NCBI RefSeq assembly: GCF_900111565.1
Contig: NZ_FOIK01000001.1
Span: forward strand, 1,457,309 to 1,521,308
Length of the DNA stretch: 64,000 nucleotides
Reading direction: 5' to 3'
Source: Paenibacillus sp. NFR01
GTDB lineage: Bacteria > Bacillota > Bacilli > Paenibacillales > Paenibacillaceae
Position numbers and translations under genes: made by a program. Below the pieces are notes generated by a model. That model searched no databases, had not been told where the DNA came from, and saw nothing but the letters and a program-made list of their open reading frames with translations. Of the stretch, positions 23,697 through 32,064 are shown piece after piece. The first letter of the stretch is position 1. The number at the start of each line of letters is the position of its first letter.

Positions 23697-24770
23697 CTAC
23701 AGGCTTCGTTTGATTTTTCCGGGCAGGGTACGCCCCAGCCCTTCCAATTGCAGCAGCTGGTTGCGGAGCTGGCGGGAGGAAAAATGCTCACCGATGAATA
23801 CGGCCACATCCGGCACTTCGCCCTGCGGCGTAATTTTCATGAAATCCGCTTCCCGGTAAGCATATTGGAACAGAAACCGGCTGGACGTGTCGCTGAAGCT
23901 GACGATCCCTTTTGCCCGGTAAACGTCTCTCGGCAGGTCTTTCACAAACTGCTCAAACTGTACGCTGTCGACCGGATGGGTAAAATAATGCGTATAGGCC
24001 ATCACGTGGTCATGGGAGGAAGAAAAAGCGTTCCCGCCATGATGGGAATCAGCTGCTGCCGCATCATTCTCCTCCGCTGCTCCGTCTTCTTGCAGGTCTG
24101 TGGCTAAGTCCGCCGGCTCCGTTTCTCCGGCCCCCCCTATCTCCGCTCCGGCATGAATGCCTCCAAGGTTGTCCAGCAGCCCGGCTGGCTCAACCTCGCA
24201 GCGCACCGATGGAATGATCTCGGCATAAGCATTCCATTTACGCAGCAGCGCGGTCAGCTCCTCCGCCTCTTCCGGGGTTACGCGGTCGGTTTTGTTCAGC
24301 AGCAGCACCGACGCGCAGCGGATTTGCTCCTGCATCAGCCGGTATGTCGCCCCCTGCTGGGAACGATACAGCTCCAGCAAATGGGCGGCGTCCACGACGG
24401 TGATCAGCCCTTTCAGCTCCAGATGCTGATACAGCGACGTTTCCGTGACGCCGTCGATGATCTCCAGCGGATTCGCCGCCCCTGTCGCTTCGATGACGAC
24501 GACATCCGGCGACTCTTTTTTCACCAGCGTTGCCAGTTCCGTGCTGAGATCCCCGCGGATCGAGCAGCAAATACAGCCGCCCAGCATCTCCGCCATCGGC
24601 ACCGACTGCTCCACCAGCAGTCCGTCAAGGTTCACCTCGCCCAGCTCGTTCATCACGACCGCCGGCTTCAGGCCAAGCCCCTTCCAGTGGTCGAGCAGCC
24701 GCTGCAGCAGCGTTGTTTTGCCGCTTCCCAGAAACCCCGACAAAATGTATACCGGCAATGCTTGTTTCAA
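23697..24770 (-). CDS. CobW/COG0523 GTPase, putative metallochaperone
   Basis: 357 residues from a TTG at 24770 (GGGAGAG 7 bases upstream). Walker A GFLGSGKTT is at 12-20, the family's CxCC metal motif GGCICC at 63-68, EATGAANP and NKTD complete the G domain. Between residues 210 and 260 an acidic insert ends in a histidine-rich stretch (DSHHGGNAFSSSHDHV) likely to bind zinc. The C-terminal CobW_C domain follows. COG0523 proteins load zinc or other metals onto client enzymes. No Zur-like box was recognised upstream. Confidence 0.9.
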   Translation of the reverse strand: MKQALPVYILSGFLGSGKTTLLQRLLDHWKGLGLKPAVVMNELGEVNLDGLLVEQSVPMAEMLGGCICCSIRGDLSTELATLVKKESPDVVVIEATGAANPLEIIDGVTETSLYQHLELKGLITVVDAAHLLELYRSQQGATYRLMQEQIRCASVLLLNKTDRVTPEEAEELTALLRKWNAYAEIIPSVRCEVEPAGLLDNLGGIHAGAEIGGAGETEPADLATDLQEDGAAEENDAAAADSHHGGNAFSSSHDHVMAYTHYFTHPVDSVQFEQFVKDLPRDVYRAKGIVSFSDTSSRFLFQYAYREADFMKITPQGEVPDVAVFIGEHFSSRQLRNQLLQLEGLGRTLPGKIKRSL

Positions 24771-24927
24771 CTTCCATCTCTCCCTGCATTTTTCGTTATG
24801 GTAGCGAGTGTACTACAACGCAGCCCGGCCCGCAAGAAGCAGCCTTCCTCCGGCGGCTTGTCTTTGGAACGTGCATCGCCTATGATGGGAAAAAGAACGG
24901 ATATTCTCAGCCAAGGAGTTGATTTGG

Positions 24928-25446
24928 ATGCGATCGGTCGATGAACACCGGCGTGAAGCGCCCTCCACTGTCAAATGTTATATCATTACCGTTTCGGATA
25001 CCCGGACGATGGACACCGATACCGGCGGGGCCCTGATCCAGCAGCTGCTGGAAGAAGCCGGCTATGAAGTCAGCGGCCGGACGATCGTTAAGGACGATTA
25101 TGAAGACCTGCGCGAGCTGATTTATAAAAGCTCCCTCCATTCCGGCATCGAAGCCGTGCTCCTGACGGGGGGCACGGGCATTTCGCCCCGGGACACCACA
25201 TACGAAGCTGTCGCCTCGCTGCTCGACAAAACACTGCCGGGCTTTGGCGAAATTTTCCGCCTGCTCAGCTTTACCGAAGATATCGGCTCCGCCGCGATTC
25301 TGAGCCGGGCCATTGCCGGCACGATCGGCAATACCGCTATCTTCTCCATGCCGGGTTCCACTGGCGCGATCAAGCTGGCGATGGAGCGGCTGATCCTGCC
25401 GGAGCTTCGCCATGTCATGCGGGAGATTTACAAGCGGGAAGGATAA
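24928..25446 (+). CDS. moaB: molybdenum cofactor biosynthesis protein B
   Basis: 172 residues from the ATG at 24928, 9 bases after AAGGAG; an in-frame TTG at 24919 is too close to that site. The MoCF-binding fold is shown by ITVSDTRTMDTDTGG, TGGTGISPRDTT, and the C-terminal FSMPGSTGAIKLAMERLILPEL. It matches MoaB/MogA proteins that adenylylate molybdopterin before metal insertion. No other moa or mob gene is nearby, which is common for moaB in Firmicutes. Ends at a strong bidirectional terminator. Confidence 0.92.
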   Translation: MRSVDEHRREAPSTVKCYIITVSDTRTMDTDTGGALIQQLLEEAGYEVSGRTIVKDDYEDLRELIYKSSLHSGIEAVLLTGGTGISPRDTTYEAVASLLDKTLPGFGEIFRLLSFTEDIGSAAILSRAIAGTIGNTAIFSMPGSTGAIKLAMERLILPELRHVMREIYKREG

Positions 25447-25472
25447 CTGAAGAAAATACGCTAAAAATAACA

Positions 25473-25510
25473 AATCCCCCAAACCCGCTGATTAGCGGGT
25501 TTGGGGGATT
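25473..25510. terminator. bidirectional terminator between moaB and the MFS gene
   Basis: AATCCCCCAAACCCGC pairs perfectly with GCGGGTTTGGGGGATT over a 6-base loop. Confidence 0.92.
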
Positions 25511-25515
25511 GCTGG

Positions 25516-26712
25516 TTAGGACGCTTTAGAAGCCGCGGAATGCATTAAACGGTTGATTTTTTCCGAACAAAGCACCATCACGAGAACGTAGCCGATCAAA
25601 ACCGGCGGCACAATCATGAACGTGGTCCGGGCGGCAACCCAGCCGAGCAGCGGCGGAAGAATGGCACTGCCGGTATAGGCCAGGGCCATCTGGTAGCCCA
25701 TGATTTTCTGCGAATTCGCTTTGCCGAAACGAACCGGCGTCTCATGCAGCATACACGGGAAAATCGGGGCACAGCCAAGGCCGACGAGAATAAAGCCCAC
25801 AAGCGCGAACATGTCCGGCAGCGGCAAGGCGAGCACCACTCCCCCGAGAAGCGAGATGAGCAGTCCGGCGCGGATCAGCGCCTTGTTGGTGAAGCGGAAT
25901 GTTACGAACCCGGTGATGAACCGGCCGGCGGTGATGCCGCCGTAATAGAGTGAAACCCAACCGGCAGCGGCGGCGGTGGACATATCTTTGACGTTGACCA
26001 GATAACTGCTGCCCCAGAGGCCCAGCGTTGTCTCCACGCCGCAGTAGAACAGAAACGTCAGCAGCGCCAGCTTGACGCCTTTGATCTTCATCACATTGTC
26101 TGCCGGAGGAATGAGGGCGGCCGCTTCGGGATGCGCCTCATGCGCAGTCGTCAGCGTGTTCTTCTCCGCCCGCTTCCACAGCGGCAGCGACAGGAACAGC
26201 ACAACGACCAAAGCGAACTGAATCAGGCTCACCGTCAAAAAGCCTTTGCGCCATGACTCCCCGGCGGAAATAAAGCCGGACATAATGATCGGTCCCGTCA
26301 TTGCACCGATGCCCCAAAAACAGTGCAGCCAGCTCATATGATGCGCTTTATAATGCGTCGCCACGTAATTGTTCAGGCCGGCATCGATCGAGCCGGCACC
26401 AAGGCCGAGCGGCAGCGCCAAGGCGCCGAGCAGGATAAGCGAATGCGTATACGAGAACCCGAGCAGCGAAATCGCTGTAACCGCTACACTGATAAACGTG
26501 ACCCGTCCAGTCCCCAGCCGCTTCAGCACCGCGGTGCTGGCCAGACTGGAGATGATGGTGCCGACAACGACAATGATGGAGATATAGCCGGCCGCATCGA
26601 CCGGGGCGCCGAAATCAAGTCGCATGTTCGGCCAGGTAGCCCCCAGCAGCGAGTCCGGCAGTCCTAAACTGATAAATGCCAAATAAATAATAATCAATAA
26701 TATGGTAGCCAT
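25516..26712 (-). CDS. MFS transporter, FucP/GlcP-like sugar permease family
   Basis: 398 residues with 12 hydrophobic segments. Features seen: the ISLGLPDSLLGATWPNM start, GLGAGSIDAGLNNYVATHY and LHCFWGIGAMTGPIIMSG in the N-terminal half, and GLGCAPIFPCMLHETP in the C-terminal half. These resemble the FucP/glucose permease branch of the major facilitator superfamily. It lies 14 bases after a ROK regulator gene on the same strand, so a sugar substrate controlled by that regulator is likely but not shown. Confidence 0.88.
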   Translation of the reverse strand: MATILLIIIYLAFISLGLPDSLLGATWPNMRLDFGAPVDAAGYISIIVVVGTIISSLASTAVLKRLGTGRVTFISVAVTAISLLGFSYTHSLILLGALALPLGLGAGSIDAGLNNYVATHYKAHHMSWLHCFWGIGAMTGPIIMSGFISAGESWRKGFLTVSLIQFALVVVLFLSLPLWKRAEKNTLTTAHEAHPEAAALIPPADNVMKIKGVKLALLTFLFYCGVETTLGLWGSSYLVNVKDMSTAAAAGWVSLYYGGITAGRFITGFVTFRFTNKALIRAGLLISLLGGVVLALPLPDMFALVGFILVGLGCAPIFPCMLHETPVRFGKANSQKIMGYQMALAYTGSAILPPLLGWVAARTTFMIVPPVLIGYVLVMVLCSEKINRLMHSAASKAS

Positions 26713-26726
26713 GAAGTCAACCCTGC

Positions 26727-27752
26727 CTATCCGTCAATTTTTGTCAGCTGCCAATGAGGCTCCAGCTTTGCCAGCGTCAGCTTGATCATTCCTGCGAGAT
26801 AATCGGCAATAAGATCGGGACTGAGCCGGATTTCCGGCACCGTGCCGTCCGGCAGCCATTCCCCGCAGCGTTTCTCGATTTCCTTAACATGCTCTGCCTG
26901 CAAAAAACTCCCGCACAATACGACCTGTTGCGGGTTCAGTACCCCGGCCAGCGAAACGGTCAGCTTCGCGATCGCCTCCGTCAGCGGCTCGAACGAGGCA
27001 TTCAGCGCTTCTCCCCACGGGATGCCGAGGGGAATGTTGCTGACCTCTCCGGCAAACCCGCGGCTGCCGCGGTACAGTTTCCCGTCCAGGACGATGCCGG
27101 CACCCGGCGGAAACCGGTCAGGGAAAAACACATACACAACGGATGCGGAATCTGCATGCGGCAAACGGCTGCAGTAGCCGATGACCGCCGCGTTTACATC
27201 GTTTTCGATGATGACCGGCAGTCGGTAGCGCTGCTTGAAATGCTCGGTCACCGGCAGCCCCAGCAGCGCCCGGTAGTCAGAGACGACCATTGCGCCGTTC
27301 ACTTCCGCCCCCGGCAGGCCGAACCCGATCGCCCGGATGGCAGCGAACCGCTCCAGCATACCGTCGATGACATGCTCAAAGCCTTCGAGATCGACCTGGT
27401 CGACATCCACGGCCGTATCCACCAGCCTGCGCCCGGTCTGCGTAACGACATAGGTATGCAGCCGGCTTCTTCCTTCATGTTCCAGCGGGAACAAAATGAG
27501 CGCCAGCGCATATTCGTCGTTGTACGCGTACTGCTGCGCCGGTCTGCCGCCCATCGAGGACACCATTCCGGCCTCGCTCACTTCACCTTGTGCTACCAGC
27601 TGCTGCAGCACCGTCGCTGCGGTCACGAGACTTAGCCCCGTCGCTTCGGCCAGCTCCCGTTTGGTTGCTTTGCCGCGTTCCTTGAGCGCCTGCCGCACCA
27701 GGTTGACATTGATCTCCCGTATGACAATGGCGTTGCCGCCGATTTTATCCAT
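26727..27752 (-). CDS. ROK-family transcriptional regulator (NagC/XylR type)
   Basis: 341 residues from the ATG at 27752 (GGGGTG upstream). The N-terminal winged helix is VNLVRQALKERGKATKRELAEATGLSLVTAATVLQQLV. The ROK domain follows, with GFGLPG, IIENDVNAAVIGY and the C-terminal LAGVLNPQQVVLCGSFL. The CxCGxxGC zinc motif of sugar-kinase ROK proteins is not seen; the equivalent region reads GSRGFAGEVSNIPLG. It is thus a repressor rather than a kinase. Operon with the MFS permease, divergent from the PfkB pseudogene. Confidence 0.9.
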   Translation of the reverse strand: MDKIGGNAIVIREINVNLVRQALKERGKATKRELAEATGLSLVTAATVLQQLVAQGEVSEAGMVSSMGGRPAQQYAYNDEYALALILFPLEHEGRSRLHTYVVTQTGRRLVDTAVDVDQVDLEGFEHVIDGMLERFAAIRAIGFGLPGAEVNGAMVVSDYRALLGLPVTEHFKQRYRLPVIIENDVNAAVIGYCSRLPHADSASVVYVFFPDRFPPGAGIVLDGKLYRGSRGFAGEVSNIPLGIPWGEALNASFEPLTEAIAKLTVSLAGVLNPQQVVLCGSFLQAEHVKEIEKRCGEWLPDGTVPEIRLSPDLIADYLAGMIKLTLAKLEPHWQLTKIDG

Positions 27753-27826
27753 CGTCTTCACCCCATTTCATAATACTTTATAAAAGTGTTTTAATAAATA
27801 CCTTTTTTAAGAGTGAATGATAGAGA

Positions 27827-28168
27827 TGAGTCGTTTCCTAGTCATCGGCGGCGTTTCCTATGATACCATCATTCAAATGGATGCTTTTCCGCAGCCAGCC
27901 TCCGCAAATCTGTACGCCGCTGGCGCCATGTTGAATTCATCTATGAGCGCGATCCGCGCGGAACCGAGCGGCATGTCAATCTGATGGCTCCGGACGGCGG
28001 ACGGATTTCGATTTAAGCCGAAGTCATCATCGCTGCGTTACCCGATACATAAAGCGCTGCGCGTAGGCACCATCGCCTCCGGCCTGTGCAGTGCTACGCC
28101 GGAATTGACCGCTGTGGACCTCAGTTTTCAGAAGGTGAAAGAATACCTGCACATTACGGCGAGGATTT
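27827..28168 (+). pseudogene. PfkB-family carbohydrate kinase remnant
   Basis: Three fragments of a PfkB-type sugar kinase can be read in more than one frame. The N-terminus is MSRFLVIGGVSYDTIIQMDA (27827 on). A second frame near 27935-28016 gives EFIYERDPRGTERHVNLMAP, the substrate-lid part, ending in a stop. The third, near 28050-28140, gives ALRVGTIASGLCSATPELTA from the C-terminus. The nucleotide-binding GAGD region is missing. This is an intact kinase reduced by internal deletions and frameshifts; it neighbours a sugar permease and its ROK regulator. Confidence 0.8.
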
Positions 28169-28172
28169 ATAG

Positions 28173-28223
28173 AAAAAAGACCGGCAGCGCGCATGGAGGT
28201 TACTCCACGGCGTCTACCGGTCT
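28173..28223 (-). terminator. terminator of the oxidoreductase operon
   Basis: AGACCGG/CCGGTCT outer stem plus inner TGGAG/CTCCA is followed on the minus strand by TTTTTTC, 36 bases after the operon's last stop. Confidence 0.78.
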
Positions 28224-28258
28224 CTTTATGCCGCCATCGCTGACGGGTGGCTTATTTC

Positions 28259-30565
28259 TTACAGGTCTGGATGCTCATGTTTAGCTTTGAGGCGGCTCCA
28301 GCGGCGTTCCACTTCTTCTTCGAAGCTGTGCAGCGCAGGCTCGTTCTCCGGCTTGAGCAGATGGCGCGTTTTGCCCATCGTCTTCAGCCAGTTGCCCACC
28401 GGTACGCGTTTTTCCTTCAGCTCCGGATTATAGGTCAGGTTCGTGATGCCATGCTCCACTTCATACAGCGGGAAGAAGCAGGACTCGACGGCGAGGGAGA
28501 CGATATTCGTGCCTTCCTTGTCGTCGCTCATCCAGTTCAGCGGGCAGGCGATCAGGATTTTACCGTAGACCAGACCTTCGTTTTGCGCATAATATTGGGC
28601 TTTGGCAGCTTTTTTCAGCAGATCCTGCGGATAAGCTTCGCAGCCGGTGAACGCATAAGGAATGTTCGTGGCGGCCATGATTTGCACCGTGTCCTTATGC
28701 TGGGTCGATTTCCCTTGTTGGGTTTTGCCGATGCTGGACGTCGAGGTGCGATGTCCGAGCGGCGTGGAATACGATTGTTGGGCACCGGTGTTCATGTAGC
28801 CTTCGTTATCGTATTCGACAATGATCATCTTGTGTCCGCGCAGTGCAGCGCCGATGGCCGGTCCCATGCCGATGTCCATGCCGCCGTCGCCGGTAACCAT
28901 GACGAACGTAAAATCATCTTTCAATCCGAGATGATCCAGCTCGCCGCGGCGTTTGCGCTCCCAGAACATTTCCACGACGCCGGACAGCGTAGCGGCACCG
29001 TTCTGGAACAGGTTATGGATGAAGGTCGATTTATGGGCGGAATACGGATACCCGGTCGTCGTTACCATTGCGCAGCCTGTATGATACAAAGCGACGATAT
29101 CGCCCTCGATGCCGCGGAAGAACAGCTCCAGGCCGGAGAAAATACCGCAGCCCGGGCATGCGCCATGTCCCGGAGACAACCGTCTTGGTTTCTTCATCAG
29201 ACTGCGTACCGGCGGAACCTTCACGCTCAGCTTGCCAGTCGTTTCGTCTTTGTTGACCGTGATCAGGCCGGTCTTCAGCGATTCGAAGTCCATCGGCTTC
29301 AGCAGGCGTTTTGGCGCTTTGTCCGGTTCGCCCGGGTTGTGGCCGTAGTAATCGAACGGAACCTCCACCTTGCCCGCGACAACGGCGTCCATCGCCAGCT
29401 GGAAGAAATGATGGCCGTCTTCGGCGTAGAAATCCTTGCCGCCCAGACCGTAAATCCGGCTGATTACCTTAGTCGTGGTATTGCCGTGAGTGAACAATGC
29501 GGCTTTGATTTCGTTCACCATGTTGCCGCCATGTCCGCCGACGGAATCGGCGCGGTCACCGACCGTGATGGCTTTGACATTCTTGAGCGCTTCAGCGATT
29601 TGCTTTTGCGGGAACGGACGGATCATATTCGGCGAAATCGCGCCGGCTTTGACGCCTTGCAGGCGGAGCTGGTCGACGACGTCCTTGATGATCTCCGAAG
29701 CGGAATTCATCAGGAATACGGCCACGTCGGCATCTTCCATCCGGTAGCTTTCGATCAGTGGATAATGGCGGCCGGTCAGTTCGGCGTATTCCTTGGCGAT
29801 TTCTTCAAATACCTCGCCGGCATTGTACATCGCCACGGATTGCTGATACCGGTTGTTGATATAGTCCGGTTCGTTCATATAAGGGCCGACCGTTACCGGA
29901 TTGTTACGGTCCAGCGTGTCAGTGAAGCCTGCCGGCGGCTGTTCGCCGACGAACTTTTGCACGTCCGCACGGTTCGCGAAAGCCTGCACACGGCGTTTTT
30001 GGTGCGACGTAAAGTAACCGTCGGATGCGACCATGACCGGAAGGCGGACTTTGGCATGCTCGGCCAGCTTCAGCGCCATCAAATTCATATCGTACACCGA
30101 TTGCGGATCGCGGCACATCAGGATCGGCCAGCCGGTGTTCAGGGCAAAATACAAGTCCGAGTGGTCGCCGTGAATGTTCAGCGGGCCGGAGATCGAACGG
30201 CAGATCAGGTTCATGACCATCGGCATCCGCGTACCTGCTTGTACAGGCAATTGCTCGAGCATGAACATGTAGCCCTGCGCGCTTGTTGCGTTGAATACGC
30301 GGCCGCCCGCAGTGGAGGCGCCGTAACAGATCCCGGCGGAGCTATGCTCGCCGTCGGAAGGAATCAGCATGATATCATGCTGGCCGTTCGCTTTCATCGT
30401 GTCGAGGAACTGCGCAACTTCCGTCGACGGGGAGATCGGGAAATACCCCATGACATGGTAGTTGATCTGGTGCGCGGCATAAGCCGCCATTTCGTTGCCG
30501 GATTCATATAGAAATTTCTGCTCCACTTTGGCGGAGCCTAGTTCTTTTTCATAATCGATAGCCAC
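28259..30565 (-). CDS. 2-oxoacid:ferredoxin oxidoreductase, fused alpha and beta subunits
   Basis: 768 residues. Residues 1 to about 420 are the alpha subunit (INYHVMGYFPISPSTEVAQFL, NATSAQGYMFM). The rest is the TPP-binding beta subunit, with cluster-ligating GACPGCG near 480 and the diphosphate motif GDGGMDIGMG...EYDNEGYMNTG. It oxidatively decarboxylates pyruvate or another 2-oxoacid to an acyl-CoA, reducing ferredoxin. Start is GTG at 30565 with AAGGTGG 9 bases upstream; a 28-base gap separates it from the gamma-delta gene. The 2-oxoacid cannot be named from sequence alone. Oxygen sensitivity is typical of the class. Confidence 0.9.
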   Translation of the reverse strand: MAIDYEKELGSAKVEQKFLYESGNEMAAYAAHQINYHVMGYFPISPSTEVAQFLDTMKANGQHDIMLIPSDGEHSSAGICYGASTAGGRVFNATSAQGYMFMLEQLPVQAGTRMPMVMNLICRSISGPLNIHGDHSDLYFALNTGWPILMCRDPQSVYDMNLMALKLAEHAKVRLPVMVASDGYFTSHQKRRVQAFANRADVQKFVGEQPPAGFTDTLDRNNPVTVGPYMNEPDYINNRYQQSVAMYNAGEVFEEIAKEYAELTGRHYPLIESYRMEDADVAVFLMNSASEIIKDVVDQLRLQGVKAGAISPNMIRPFPQKQIAEALKNVKAITVGDRADSVGGHGGNMVNEIKAALFTHGNTTTKVISRIYGLGGKDFYAEDGHHFFQLAMDAVVAGKVEVPFDYYGHNPGEPDKAPKRLLKPMDFESLKTGLITVNKDETTGKLSVKVPPVRSLMKKPRRLSPGHGACPGCGIFSGLELFFRGIEGDIVALYHTGCAMVTTTGYPYSAHKSTFIHNLFQNGAATLSGVVEMFWERKRRGELDHLGLKDDFTFVMVTGDGGMDIGMGPAIGAALRGHKMIIVEYDNEGYMNTGAQQSYSTPLGHRTSTSSIGKTQQGKSTQHKDTVQIMAATNIPYAFTGCEAYPQDLLKKAAKAQYYAQNEGLVYGKILIACPLNWMSDDKEGTNIVSLAVESCFFPLYEVEHGITNLTYNPELKEKRVPVGNWLKTMGKTRHLLKPENEPALHSFEEEVERRWSRLKAKHEHPDL

Positions 30566-30593
30566 TTATTCATTCCACCTTTCTTCCGGATCG

Positions 30594-31604
30594 TTACAGC
30601 TGGGCGATCAGATCAAATTTATGATGTACCGTATGGCTGTCGGCATAACCTTCCTGCTCCCGGGCACTGTCCAGCGCGGAAGTCGGGCATGCGCCTACGC
30701 ATTTGAGGCAGCCCTTGCAGTATTGGTAATCGATGCCGAGCAGGAACATTTGCGGACGGCCCTTGCGGTCTACCCGCTCTTCCCATACAAAGCATTGATC
30801 CGGACAAACGGTATCGCAGGCTGCACAGTGGATGCAGGCTTCGATGTCATACGTAGGCAGCATTCCCGAGCGGGAAATGCTCAGGTTCTTCAGCATCGTG
30901 CTGCCGGCATTGATGATGGTGCCGCCCATGGTTTGCGTTTCGTATCCGAGCGGAGAAATGTCGGAACGGACATATTCCGGCATGCTTTCGCCGGCCGGCA
31001 GATCAAAGTGCAAAAACGTAACTTCATTATAGCCGCGTTCGAACGTCGTAATGGCGGATTGAACGGCTTGCGGGTATTTTTTACCGAGCGACTTCTCGAT
31101 AACGCCCTTCATCGTTTCGGTGTCTAGGAACGGACAGAGCCGGAACAATGCGCCAAGCATCGCCATGTTTACCCGGTTCTTCTCCTTGAGGGCAATGCTG
31201 GTCGCATCGATCACAGCGATGGTCCCGGCTTTCAGCTTAAGCAGCTCTTTCAGTTCCTCCGGAGTTTTGGCCGAGTTCACCAGCACGGTGCTGTCCTCGA
31301 GAATTCCGCTTGTAACATTGACGGTTTTGGCCAGCGCTTCATGAAAAATGCCGACGACATGCGGATGTTCGACCGGCGACGTATCGCGGATCGGCGTATC
31401 CAGGTCGCAGAAACGGATATGCGCCTTAACCGGCGAGCCCTTTTTCTCCGAACCGTAAGACGAGAAGCTGACGCCGCCCAAATTCGCACCGATAACCCCT
31501 GCTTCGGCAAGCATCTTTCCGGCAAGGTTTGCGCCGAGACCTCCGATCGATTCGAGACGGATCTCGAAAAATCCAAGGTCATTTACTTTTGGCAGTTGTA
31601 CCAC
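30594..31604 (-). CDS. 2-oxoacid:ferredoxin oxidoreductase, fused gamma and delta subunits
   Basis: 336 residues from GTG at 31604, 8 bases after AAAGGGG. Residues 1-190 form the gamma domain (EIRLESIGGLGANLAGKMLAE, VSFSSYGSEKKGSPVKA). After about residue 255 come two 4Fe-4S motifs, CIHCAACDTVCP and CKGCLKCVGACP, the ferredoxin-like delta part. It passes electrons from the alpha-beta partner to ferredoxin. First gene of a two-gene operon; the long AT-rich leader region upstream probably carries its control sites. Confidence 0.9.
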   Translation of the reverse strand: MVQLPKVNDLGFFEIRLESIGGLGANLAGKMLAEAGVIGANLGGVSFSSYGSEKKGSPVKAHIRFCDLDTPIRDTSPVEHPHVVGIFHEALAKTVNVTSGILEDSTVLVNSAKTPEELKELLKLKAGTIAVIDATSIALKEKNRVNMAMLGALFRLCPFLDTETMKGVIEKSLGKKYPQAVQSAITTFERGYNEVTFLHFDLPAGESMPEYVRSDISPLGYETQTMGGTIINAGSTMLKNLSISRSGMLPTYDIEACIHCAACDTVCPDQCFVWEERVDRKGRPQMFLLGIDYQYCKGCLKCVGACPTSALDSAREQEGYADSHTVHHKFDLIAQL

Positions 31605-32064
31605 CGACAGTACCCCTTTCTAGTGTCAAGTAGAATAACATCCTTTTGACTTTTTTGAAAATTGTAACTTGATTTTCGCTGCCGCGAAGTGATAAATCTT
31701 TCATTTTCCACGTCCGGGAAATCACATTAATTTATGGATTTCAATTGTATTTTTTATACGCGACAGCACTGCGTTACTTCAATAGAAGATAACCTATCAC
31801 TAAAATGGCAAATTGTGAATAAATTGTGTAAACCCGCGTGATCGCCGATGGTCCGTGGAAACGAGTTCAACCTTAATTTAGCAATAAAATTAAAAATTAA
31901 GATGTTAAATTTATCACATTAAACATGACAAAAATCACACGAAGCGAAATGTCTGTGCCTGTTTCCCCGGGTGTTTTTTCCATGAATTCAAGACCCTATA
32001 AAAAAAGGTATCCATCGCTTACCCGCGATAGATACCCTCATATTCTCAATAGATTCTCCGACGG
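31605..32064. other. AT-rich control region upstream of the oxidoreductase operon
   Basis: About 390 bases without a gene between the gamma-delta start and the pncB terminator. TCACA/TGTGA half-sites recur: AAATCACATTAAT (31721), AAATTGTGAATAAATTGTG (31808), TTATCACATTAAAC (31911) and AAATCACACG (31932). They resemble halves of Fnr/Crp-type or Rex operators but I find no complete palindrome. Confidence 0.4.
32000..32036 (-). terminator. terminator of the pncB operon
   Basis: GGTATC plus TATCGC pair with GCGATG plus GATACC (one mismatch), followed on the minus strand by seven T residues. Confidence 0.85.

Noticed and set aside
22570-24770. Possible toxin-antitoxin or defence island around the HEPN-like gene
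   Set aside because: Neighbouring genes are metal-handling and transport proteins; no partner nuclease, antitoxin or restriction gene is found.
28247-30511. Long plus-strand open frame of 754 codons opposite the oxidoreductase alpha-beta gene
   Set aside because: It is antisense to a protein with clear TPP and iron-sulfur motifs, has no ribosome binding site and no recognisable domain; GC-rich codon use creates such shadows.
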